Below, piece after piece: positions 22,762-32,624 of a stretch of DNA of 64,000 nt; the first letter of the stretch is position 1, and every line of letters begins with the position of its first letter. This DNA is from Dugong dugon. Lineage: Eukaryota > Chordata > Mammalia > Sirenia > Dugongidae. The stretch covers positions 60,198,145 through 60,262,144 of the forward strand of contig CM057468.1 in NCBI GenBank assembly GCA_030035585.1, given 5' to 3'. The position numbers and the translations under genes were made by a program. Under the pieces are notes generated by a model. It was not told where the DNA came from. It made no database searches and saw only the letters and a list, made by a program, of their open reading frames with translations.

Positions 22762-24192
22762 TTGTTGTTAGGTGCTGTTGAGTCAGTTGCCACTCACAGC
22801 AACCCTATGTACAACAGAATGAAACACTGCCCAGTTCTGCGCCATCCTCACAATCTTTGCTATGCTTGAGCCCGTTGTTGCAGCCACCATGTCAGTCCGT
22901 CTCGTTGAGGGTCTTCCTGTCTTACACTGACAGCTCTGCTTTACTAAGCATGATGTCCTTCTCCAGGGACATGTCCCCCCTATAACATATCCAAAGTATA
23001 TCCTCACTTCTAAGGAGCACTCTGGACGTACAAGACAGGTTTATTCTTTCTTCTGGCAGTCCATGGTATTCGATGCTCTTTGCCAACACTGTAATTCAAA
23101 GGCATCAGTTCTTCTTCTGTCTGCCTTATTCATTGTCCAACCTTCACATGCATTTGAGGCAATTGAAAATACCATGACTTGGGTCAGGCGCACCTTAGTC
23201 CTCAAAGTAACATCTTTACCTTTCAACACTTTAAAGAGGTCTTTTGCAGCACATTTGCCCGATGCAATATATTGTTCGATTTCTTGACTGCTGCTTCCAC
23301 AGGCATTGATTGTGGATCCAAGTAAGATAAAATCCTTGACAACATCCATCTTTTCTCCATTTATCATGATGTTGCTTAGTAGTCCAGTTGTGAGGATTTT
23401 ATTTTCTTTATGTTATAGGTGTAATCCATACTGAAGGCTATAGTCTTTGATCTTCATCAGCAAGTGCTTCAAATCCTCTTTGCTTTCGGTGAACAAGGTT
23501 GTGTAATTTGCATATTGCAGGTTGTTAATGAGTCTTTCTCCAACGCTGATGCCTTCTTCTTCTTCATATAGTCAAGTTTCTCGGATTATTTGCTCAGCAT
23601 ATAGATTGAATAAGTATGATGAAAGGATACAACCCTGATGCACACCTTTCCTGATTTTAAATCATGTAGTATCTACCAATGCATGGTCTATGTACAGGTT
23701 CTGCATAGGCACACTTAAGTGTTCTGGAATTTCCTTTCTTCACAATATTATCCATAATTTGTTATGATGCAAACAGTCAAATGCCTTTGCATAGTCAATA
23801 AAACACAAGTAAACATCTTTCTGGTAGTCTCTGCTTTCAGCCAAGGTCCATCTGACATCAGCAATGATATTCTTCATTCCATGTCCTCTTCTGAATCCAA
23901 CTTGAATTTCTGGAAGTTCTCTGTTATTGTACTACTACAAATGTTTTTGAATGATCTGTAGCAAAATTCTACTTGTGTGTGATGTTAATGACATTGTTCT
24001 ATAGTTTCTGCATTCTGTTGGATCACCTTTCTTTAGAATGGGCACAAATATGGATCTCTTCCAAATCTTTTGGCGTAGATGAGTGAGCATCTCCAGCTCT
24101 GCATGCATTTGTTGAAATATTTCAGCTGTATTCCGTAAATTACTGGAGCCTTGTTTTTCATCAATGCCTTCAGTGCAGCTTGAACTTCTTCC
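22762..24192 (-). mobile_element. RTE LINE, 5'-truncated, with perfect TSD
   Basis: A 1,431-bp insertion bounded by an exact 12-bp direct repeat, TGCTAGGGTATG, at 22750-22761 and 24193-24204. The + strand begins with the TTGTTGTTAGGTGCTG end typical of this RTE. It keeps the 3' half of the element (part of the reverse transcriptase and the C-terminus). Confidence 0.94.
22790..24192 (-). pseudogene. RTE ORF fragment: reverse transcriptase C-terminal half, broken
   Basis: RTE LINE proteins carry an APE-type endonuclease and a reverse transcriptase that copy the element's RNA at a nicked target. Only the RT thumb side and C-terminus survive here. Recognisable peptide blocks on the minus strand are KDFILLGSTIN, AAKDLFKVLKGKDVTLRTK and DAFELQCWQRA (23041-23367), followed in another frame by KTGRPSTRRTDMV (22783-23007). 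Where the intact family has a YADD catalytic box, this copy (near 23500) reads YANY, so a catalytic aspartate is lost. Frameshifts and stops separate the blocks. It is dead and truncated; the homologous, longer copy is at 39991-43160. The function is not a host function. Confidence 0.88.
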
Positions 24193-24204
24193 TGCTAGGG
24201 TATG

Positions 24205-24682
24205 GGAATAGAAAATTATAATTGATATTTGTTTTAAAAAGCTAGCTGTAAAAATTCCAGGCCCTCATTAATTCATCTTAGACTTGGTTAGATTAATCAC
24301 AGCCAAACACAGGGTATTTGGGGGCAATTAGGCTAAGGTACTTTTCTTAAGATTGAGGAGTTACAGGTCTCAACAAATTTTTACACCATTTTCATGCAAG
24401 GATGGAAAGGTAAGTTTATTTTAACCTATTTATATACCTTTAGTTTCTCCACTTCTATCATTTATCTTTTGGGAAAGCAAGCCAGTAGTTTTCAATAATA
24501 AAAACTCATCTCCGACATGCAATATTTTAAGTCAGCAAAGCTTGGAGTAGCTTTCTCTGATATAATGCTAGCTTACAACCCCTTGGCATTTTATTTGGGT
24601 TTTGGATGAACTTTAGTAATTCGCACACATAAAATCACACAGTATATACAGAAATGTTTTAAAATGAACTATAGATATCTTT
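24205..24682. other. Unique sequence
   Basis: No gene or repeat recognised. Confidence 0.5.
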
Positions 24683-24885
24683 ATGCTGTTGAGTGCTATC
24701 CAGTCGATTACAACTCATAGAAATGCTATATGACGTGGTAGAACTGCACCTTAAAGTTTCCTAGGCTGTAAGCTTTATGGGAGCAGATTGCCAGGTTTTT
24801 GCCTGGTCTTTTCTCTCGCAGGGCTAATGGCAGGTTCGAACTGCTGACCTTTCTGTTAGTAGTCAGGCCCTTAACTGTTGCACCA
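24683..24885 (-). mobile_element. AfroSINE (older type), minus strand
   Basis: 'tgctgttgagtgctatccag', 'gaactgcaccttaaagtttc', 'ggcaggttcgaactgctgac' and 'aactgttgcaccacca' mark a full but diverged copy. It abuts the next AfroSINE in the same orientation. Confidence 0.85.
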
Positions 24886-24887
24886 CC

Positions 24888-25050
24888 AAAAAACCAAAAT
24901 CTCATTGCTGTCTAGTCAATTCTGACTCATAGCAACTCTATGGCATAGAATAGAACTGCCCCACAGGGTTTCCAAAGAGCAGCTGGTGGACTTGAACTGC
25001 TGTCCTTTGGTTAACAGCCAACCTCTTAACCACTGCACCACCAGGGCTCC
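24888..25050 (-). mobile_element. AfroSINE (short type), minus strand
   Basis: 'aaaaccaaaatctcattgct' tail, 'ccccacagggtttccaaaga', 'ttaaccactgcaccaccagg'. Head-to-tail with the copy to its left, perhaps because its A-rich tail target was reused. Confidence 0.88.
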
Positions 25051-25546
25051 ACTGTACTACCAGGGCTCCTTATTCTTATGCTACCCCTTGTTAGTTACCA
25101 TTGGTCTACACACTAAACCAAAATAAGAGAGAGCTTTCATTTTGATATCTAATTTTGTAATAGAGAGAACTACAATTTTATGCAAACTGATTTCATTGTC
25201 AGGGTCACAGATGGGAGATTCTAGCTCTGTAGATATTTATGAAGGTTCTTCAGCAAGAGATAAGCAAATGATCTTAACTTAGGGTTTTCTGTAGGACCTG
25301 CTAATTTGCGTTGTCTGCCCTCACCTCTCTTGCAGGCCCAGAAATATTATCCTTATACTTTATTTTTTATTAATTTATTTAAAAGTTGGTTCAAATTTTA
25401 TGATGCATACAAGTGTTCTTGTTCCTGAGCAGAGACTACAAGGGGAGAGGAGGAGCCAGATAGAGGTGCATACCTGTGGAAGAATTTTAAAGGTACATTG
25501 CCATCAGATGTTGAGTTTCAAGTTAGATTAATCTAGTAACGTCAGA
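25051..25546. other. Unique sequence
   Basis: No gene or confident repeat recognised. Confidence 0.5.
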
Positions 25547-25752
25547 AGGAGCCCTGGGATGCAACAGTTAAGTACTTGACCACTGATGGAAATGTCGGTG
25601 GTTTGAATCCATCCAACGGGGCTCCATAGGAGAAAGACTTGGTGACTACTTCCATAAAGACTACAACCTAGAAAGCCCTATAGGGCAGTTCTCCTCTGTC
25701 ACATGGGGTTGCTATGAGTCAAAAATCGATTCAAAGGCACTTAATAACAATA
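25547..25752 (+). mobile_element. AfroSINE (older type) with RTE-like tail
   Basis: 'aaggagccctgggatgcaac', 'gtggtttgaatccatccaac', 'gaaagacttggtgactactt', tail 'ggggttgctatgagtcaaaa' then 'ggcacttaataacaata'. The tail follows the RTE 3' terminus closely. Confidence 0.88.
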
Positions 25753-25924
25753 AGGTCAGAGCTTGACGGGCACAGATCTCAAAACAGAAATTTAGAGGCA
25801 AAACATTTTGTGTAACAATAATTTAAATGATTACAATATAGTTATAATGTCCTTATCTACAGCTAAAATAAATTTATATAACATAAATATTTGCCTATGA
25901 TATAAAAGTTTAAAAATTCACTTT

Positions 25925-26085
25925 TTCTTTTGGGATGATGAATTTGGAAAATATTTTGGAACTTGATAGAGGTAGTAGTTGCACAACACTGAATGTACTA
26001 AATGCCACTGAGTTATACACTTTAAGTGTTTAATTCTATGTTATGTGAATTTCACCTCAATTTAAAAAATTCCTATAGGTTATGC
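25925..26085 (+). mobile_element. Old L1 (L1M-type) 3' end
   Basis: 'gaacttgatagaggtagtag', 'ttgcacaacactgaatgtac', 'gccactgagttatacacttt' and 'atgttatgtgaatttcacct' match the 3' UTR of ancient mammalian L1. An A-rich stretch follows. Confidence 0.75.
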
Positions 26086-26127
26086 AGCGGGGGAAAAAAG
26101 GAAGTAAATGTATTAAAATGCCTCTAA

Positions 26128-26289
26128 ACCAAAACCAAACCCGTTGCCATCGTGTTGATTCCGACTCGTAGGGACCCTATAGGACAGAGAAGAAATGTCC
26201 CATAGAGTTTCCAAGGAGCAGCTGGTAGATTCAAACTGTGAACCTTTTGATTAGCAGCCAAGCTCTTAACCACACACCATCAGAATTCC
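26128..26289 (-). mobile_element. AfroSINE (short type), first of a tandem pair
   Basis: 'aaaaccaaacccgttgccat', 'tagggaccctataggacaga', 'gagtttccaaggagcagctg'. It is bounded by AAAATGCCT at 26115-26123 and 26290-26298, its target duplication. Confidence 0.92.
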
Positions 26290-26298
26290 AAAATGCCT

Positions 26299-26974
26299 GT
26301 AACCAAAACTCATTGCCGTTGAGTCGATTTCAACTCATAGAGACTATCTTAGTCATCTAGTGCTGCTATAACAGAAATAATACAAGTGAATGGCTTCTAA
26401 CAAAGAGAAGTTTATTCTCTCACAGTCTAGTGGGCTACAAGTCCAAATTCAAGGCATCAGCCTTCAAGGGAAGGCTTTCTCTCTCTGTTGGCTCTGGAGG
26501 ACGGTCCTTGTGATGCATCAGTCTTCCTTTGGTCTGGGAGCATCTCAGCACAGTTACCTCAGGTCCACTCTGCTCCCAGTACTGCTTTCTTGGTGGTATG
26601 AGGTCCCCATGTGTCTCTGCTTGCTTCTCTCTATTATATCTTGAAAGAGATTGGCTTAAGACAGTACCTAATCTTGTAGACCTCATCAGTATAACTGCTG
26701 CTAATTCATCTTATTATGTCATGGTGATAGAATTTACAACACACAGGGAAATCACATCAGATGATAAAATGGTAGACAATCATACAATACTGAGAATCAT
26801 GACCTAGCCAAGTCGACAGATATTTTTGGGGGACACAATTCCATCCATGACAGCGTCTCTATCAGACTGAGTAGAACTGCCCCATAGGGTTTCCAAGGAG
26901 CACCTAGTGGATTCGAACTGCTGACCTTTTTGTTAGCAGCTGTAGCTCTTAACCACTATGCCACCCGGGTTTCC
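26299..26974 (-). mobile_element. AfroSINE (short type), second of a tandem pair, split by an LTR
   Basis: Left part about 26300-26344 ('aactcattgccgttgagtcg'), right part 26853-26974 ('gagtagaactgccccatagg', 'ggagcacctagtggattcg', 'ccactatgccacccgggttt'). It is bounded by AAAATGCCT at 26290-26298 and 26975-26983, so it reused the target duplication of its neighbour. The 508 bases between its parts are an LTR. Confidence 0.9.
26345..26852 (-). mobile_element. Solo LTR, ERVL/MaLR type, inserted in an AfroSINE
   Basis: In minus-strand sense it starts 'tgtcatggatggaattgtgt', continues with a C-run and A-run typical of MaLR LTR 5' ends, has an AATAAA near 26410-26416 (minus strand) and ends 'gcagcactagatgactaaga'. 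This matches the general plan of MLT/MST-type LTRs. Flanking 5-mers are GAGAC (26340-26344) and GCGTC (26853-26857); the AfroSINE consensus here is GCGAC, so both can be decayed copies of one 5-bp target duplication, the size expected for ERVL-class integration. No internal retroviral genes are present. Confidence 0.82.
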
Positions 26975-26984
26975 AAAATGCCTC

Positions 26985-27690
26985 TTGATGGTGGGGGGAG
27001 AAAAAACCTTCATTCACACACAAGAATTTCTAAAGTACTTTAGAAACTAGTCCTCTCCACCAGTTTTGATGACATATTCCCTCCAGCCATCCCATCTCAC
27101 TGCTTAATTACAGCCCCAGATCCTTTATTATGTCTACCTTGGAGCCTTTAATCACTTTCTTCAGTTAATTGCTGAGGCTAAGAATCTGCTGGAGAGATGC
27201 TTCCTATTGCTATTCAGAGTTGGGAAGGTGGAGCCCAGGTACCCAAATTTATCTGCCCATGGTCAAAGGGGCTAGCAATCTTGTAAATGTAAGAAACAGC
27301 TGGCAGGACTCAGCCAGATGCTACATTCAGAGACAGGTGGACAGACTGCTAAAGAGATTTTGCCCCTTGAGTTCCGCCACTGCTGCCGCTGCTGCGTTTT
27401 GTGAACCAACTGCCATCAAGCTTTAGGAGAGTTCATGGTGAGCAGGTGGGTTGCAACTGGTCCTTCCATTTCTCCTGGCAGAATTATAAGGGCTCTTCCC
27501 TGAAGAGATGCTGCATAAGTGTTGCAGATAAAGGAGGGGTTTAATCAGTTCTTACTGCCCATTTCTCTAAAATTCTGGGACGATCTTTGAAGAGGCAGGA
27601 GATGGTAGCTGGCGTGAATTTCATCACATGTCTCCCATAGCTGTGCTAAGCTACCAGACACACCCCTATTTTATGGGCCATCACTCCTCC
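26985..27690. other. Unique stretch with a GC-richer patch
   Basis: About 27160-27480 is richer in G+C than its surroundings and contains a short CTG/CCG-type run near 27377-27398. An 85-codon frame spans 27169-27426, but there is no start context, domain or splice evidence that would make it a gene. Confidence 0.45.
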
Positions 27691-27696
27691 CGTTAA

Positions 27697-27897
27697 GGAG
27701 CCCTGGTGGCACAACGGTTAAGCGCTGGGCTGGTAACCTAAAGGTTGGCAGTTCAAACCCACCTGGCAGCTCTACAGAAGAAAGACCTGGTGATCTGCTT
27801 CTGTAAAGATCACAGCCCCGAAAACCCTATGGGGCAGTTCCATTTTGTCACTTGTAGTTGCTATAAGTTGAAAATGACTAGATGGCACTAACAACAA
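27697..27897 (+). mobile_element. AfroSINE (older type) with CAACAA tail
   Basis: 'ggagccctggtggcacaacg' 5' end, 'ggttggcagttcaaaccc' B-box region, 'gaaagacctggtgatctgct', 'aaccctatggggcagttcc', and tail 'gatggcactaacaacaac'. A good full-length copy. Confidence 0.92.
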
Positions 27898-30800
27898 CTT
27901 CTCTCATTGCTTTTCTCTCCTTCTTACTTTGTTTTGTTTCGTTTGGAGGGAGGGGTCTGGGATGAATGAGAATGTAAATTATCTAATCATAAAATATATT
28001 CTGTTATTGAAATGCGATTTTTGGCTTAAGAATTCCCTCCTGCCTACTTCTGGCATCATTATTTGGCACTATATATATATTTTTTCAATGAAAGGAAATT
28101 TAGAAAGAGTAACATGCTTGACTGAAAGTTTAGAAAGCTGTGGTTGCAGTGAAACTTCATCCTCCCTCAGAAGTCCTCACTCCTTTTCTTACAGATTCAG
28201 AACTGTGACATTTTGCCACCCCTGATAAAAGGGCCATTTTCTTCCAAGGAAACTCAATGGCATGTGACATTGTGATATGCACAGTTACATATGTTTGGGT
28301 GCCTCCAGGGAGGGTACTGGAATGTTTGACAATCCCGCACATGTTTTTAGATGTTGAAGTTCATGAACTCTAAAGGGCCAGGTGTCAAGATGGTTTTGTT
28401 TATGTGGTTTGGAAAATTTCTCTACAGTCCAAATGTAAACAATATCTAGACCATCTTGATTTTTTCAAATCTGGATAGGACCTAATAAGCAGTAACTTCA
28501 TAAATGTCTTTTTAATCATGTAAATGCTACTACCTAAAACTTACTAGAAATGTCTAAACTGGAAACAATATATAGTTTTGTTTCACAATGACTTTCTTAA
28601 TGTTTATCAAAACACATAAAGTAGTAGAATCACAAATAGTTGAGGATGAGTATAACAGCCCATATCCTAAAATCTAAAGAGCATGATTAATACATTCAAG
28701 ATATTCTAATGGAAGTTAAGTCTTCCTAAAATCATTAAATGGGAACATAATTTTATAAAACACTTTTTATTCAACAGCTATCCTTAAACGTGAACATAAG
28801 ATTGATTTTTGAGATTCAAGATGAAAAATAGCAAGTGGGTATGCTGAAAGTTAATGGTGGGTATTTTTTTCCATATTGAGTCAACCAATTTTATAGGAAA
28901 GAACAGTGTCCGCCAAATTTAAAGAAAACAAATAAACCCTAAAATAGTATGGCTGCTTTGATTCAGTTGGCAGTGAGATTTTCTAAATAAAGGAAAGAAC
29001 TGGGTGGACATATATTTGTGGTGAGAAAATACATTTTTTTTCTTGAATGGGCGTGATAAATTTCTTTTGCTGTCATAATTTGTGATGTGCATTGCATGAG
29101 TTAGAAGTGATGACTGATTGAGTTTGTCTGTGTGTGTGTACGTGTGTGTGTATGTGTGTGTTTGTAGAGGTTGTTTACTTTTCACATGAATGCAAGGATT
29201 CAAATAAGTAGAAAGTATGGGAGTGGTTGATTTATCCTGGATAGCACACAACCACTTAGCATTAAGATCATTGTATATTTTTATAGGACTCCAATTCTTC
29301 CCTGTATTTTGGGGTAAATCTTCAATTTATGTTATGAAGTGTGTTCGTATGATTAGGGCATGTTTTTAAAAAAATTAAATTAATTTCTCCATATATTAGT
29401 AAAAATGTATTTTGGAAATTTCTACACTTAGTTTATTGTGATGTATTTTAAATAACATGAAGACTACTGTTAGAGTTTGGTGAGAAATCAGAATTGTGTG
29501 AGTGGCTACTGAATCTACAACTGAAGACAGGTAATATGTTGATTGTAGACTGCTACTGTATTATCTTAGTTTTGGATATAGAAGCTAAAATATATTTATC
29601 TACACATGCTATAATAAATCTTAGCAGTAACTGGTATGCAGAGAGTATTTCAAAGGTAGTGCTGGCCAGACACAAGTCATCTGGCAATGGCCTTGCCTAG
29701 TATATATTTTAAGGCCTGTCTGCACAAAGATGCTGGCACCTTTACCATGATTTCTATTCCAGGTGATGGATTTCTATCCAAGTGAGTGAGTGACTAAATA
29801 TTTTCCGGTGGAATCTAGGCACCATAAAATCACTGAAGCCGAATAAAAATGTTGTCGACCTTTCTAAAAAGTTAACTATACTAGCTTTGCATACGACCAT
29901 GACAGAAGAAATATTTCCACTTAGATCACTAAATACAATGAAATGGGTCAAACCTAATTAGGAAAAAAAAAAAGTAATACAAGTATGCTGCCAATATTTC
30001 TTTTTATCTGCATTAATTAATATCTTAATGAATTTTCCTGAATTTCCAGAAAACATACTAATCACTAACAAAAACTGCATGCAAACATTCCACATCCAAC
30101 TCTATCAAAGAAAAGAAATACAATCTGAACTCACTGAAAATCCAAGCTATCATCACGTCAGCTGATTTATTCTACACAAAACCAGTTAAGAAAGGGAACA
30201 CTTTACATTAGTTTATTTGTGTTACCCTAAGCAATTAGAGATGAATATGCCTTCCCAAGCTGTTCAGATGTGAATCTCCCTTTGTGGCAGGTTGTTTAAA
30301 TTTACAACATAAAGCTAGCATTTCCATCTCCAATAAAATTCAAACAGACATTTAATTTTGGTGCATGACATTTCTGACTAAAATAGAGCCAGCAAAAGCT
30401 CTCGGACAGCTCTTATTGTTCATGAATTTGAACAAATTGGGGATCTGTGAATTTATAGCCAGGTTTTGCCCTACTATTGTTTAAAATAGCACACATGGAA
30501 AACACGCCATGCGTGTGTTGTAATTCAGCTTTAATGATGTAACACTTGGTTTCAGTCAATTGTTGGAGGGCTGCAAGTGACATTGGTTTTGTGCTTTAGA
30601 CGTTGCATGTTACTTAGCAATTATAGTAAGACTTTCAGTAATGGTTGTTGGCCGGATAACCGCAAGTGAAGTCATAGCAATTTTGAAAGAGAAAGCTAAT
30701 AAAAATACACCTGCCTTGTAGTGGAAAGTGAGCCTTTAATATCTCTGCTTTGAAGTTGGGCGAAGCCTTTGGTATTAACTAACAGTTATTATGATGTAGT

Positions 30801-32620
30801 AATAATCCACCTCCCCAGGGGAGAGCAAGGGATTGAAGTTCCAACAGACTGTTATTTTCTAACCACCTATTTTTCAGTCACACTGATATCACAAAAGGAG
30901 AATAGAATGAGGTGATAATTTTTTTTAAAAGCCTTCAGTGTAGGACTATTTAAAAGAAATCTTTGTGATTGTAAATAAACAAGCTAGCACATGAATATTC
31001 CTTAAGATAAACTAATCAGCAAGTACAGAAGTAAGACTTTTTGAAAGTGCTATTTTCTCCTGTTTTTATAAAATTCAGAATGATTTTGAAAATTTACATT
31101 CCCGTGTCACTTCAAGATAGTATTTAGAGATTCAAAATTGTTTTGTGAGTCCTTCTTTTCTCTTTACCCTTGCTTCTTCTAGACTCATTTGGTAATTTTT
31201 CTTTATGCGTTAAAAAAAAAAAAAAAAGATGAGATAATAAAGGCTTTTGTGAAAATCACTTTACCTCGTTTTGAGCATTACTGCTCTTAGGGATCCCCTA
31301 GTGCTGTGGGAAATTAACTCTTTCCCTTGCTGATTTGCCTCTTTCACACTTACTTGGGCTTACTTGAATTCTATAGTACTTTTTATGGAAAATGTGAAAA
31401 ACTAAGTCCATAATAAATGTAAATATTTTAGGAACAAATACAATTGGAATTTGGAATTCAAATAAAAATGACTATTACATTGCAAACTACAATTATTTTA
31501 ACCACTTTCCCCAGCTATTTATTGCAATCATCGTGGGAACTATTGATTGTGATGTCCAGATTAGTGAAAAATAATTTGCATAGCAATAATTTTTCTAAGC
31601 ACTTCATCGATGGTTTCCTTTAGTTATTTTCTCTACAAGTGAATGACCGAAATTTGGAAGAAACTTTTTTTTTTAATTCAGTAGTGCCTCTCTATAGAGA
31701 GTATCAAGTAATCCAAAGGGTATACATTAGCACTTGTCAGGGCCACATTTAACATCAACATGCTAAGCACATTGAAATTTACTACCAAGTTCAAAGGGAA
31801 TATGTGGACTCTAAATTCCTTGTTAATTTGGTAAAGAATTATCATCAAGGTGTTTGTTTTGTTGAAGGGAAGTCACATTTTATTTCGCACTTATGAAATG
31901 GACTTTGATGTTTCTTAGGCTAAAAGGAATCTTTTTCCCAATTCATTTACTGTACTAGTTAAGTGCTCTGTCATTAGTGACAATGGCACAAGAAAGCTTT
32001 TTTGGGGGAACAAGTGGAGTTGTTTTCTCTGTAGAGTTTAAGTGTGTAATTTGCACTTAACTTTGAAAGTCAACTGTTGTTGAGTCTTGACATCTGCTGG
32101 GTTGAGTATCCAGTTCAGGCTACCAGTTGCGCTCTGAAAAAAATAGCAGCAAGCTTGTTGAATTTTGTCAGCTGTATCATCACATTAGTACAGGATATTA
32201 TGGTTAAAAAAAAAAAGTTGAGTTCAATTTTCTGGTTATATGTTTGGACTATAAGCTTTTCCCTCTAGTGTTCATGAAGAGTTTCAACTGCAAAATAAAT
32301 TTCAAGGTTAAAAAAAAACCCAGAAAGTGGAACTGATCCATTTAACTTTTATATGCCCAGAAAGCATCATGCAACTTATACCGCAATGAAAATATTGAAA
32401 TTAATTTGTAATATCTGCCAGAGAATCAGTATGTGGAAGTGTAGGGTTTCAAATATCTTTATGTATCCAAAAAGCAGTGAAATGTATTTCTGTGTTGGTA
32501 ATGAAGATAAATATAAGTTATTTTGGTAATTTTTTTTTTTTAACAATATTATTATTTATTAAGGCCTTACCAAGTACCTGACAATCAGACGGACCCCTCA
32601 CTACATTTATTTATTTATTT
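27898..32620. other. 4.7 kb repeat-poor stretch
   Basis: No insertion of the young families and no clear MIR or L2 are seen. A TG/CG/TA dinucleotide run lies at about 29127-29162 and A or T homopolymers at 29961-29972 and 31211-31226. Blocks 30240-30700 and 31480-31990 are compositionally mixed, without low-complexity sequence. No open frame has gene-like features. Possible non-coding conserved or regulatory sequence; this is inference only. Confidence 0.5.
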
Positions 32621-32624
32621 TTTA

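Noticed and set aside
26345..26852. Intact endogenous retrovirus
   Set aside because: Only LTR-length sequence is present, with no gag, pol or env region and no second LTR nearby in the same orientation that could form a provirus.
28150..28230. Exon after a pyrimidine tract and CAG near 28195
   Set aside because: One splice-acceptor-like site without a matching donor or a sustained frame is expected by chance.
29127..29162. Z-DNA-forming or regulatory TG tract
   Set aside because: A short imperfect dinucleotide run typical of mammalian DNA; no other signal around it.
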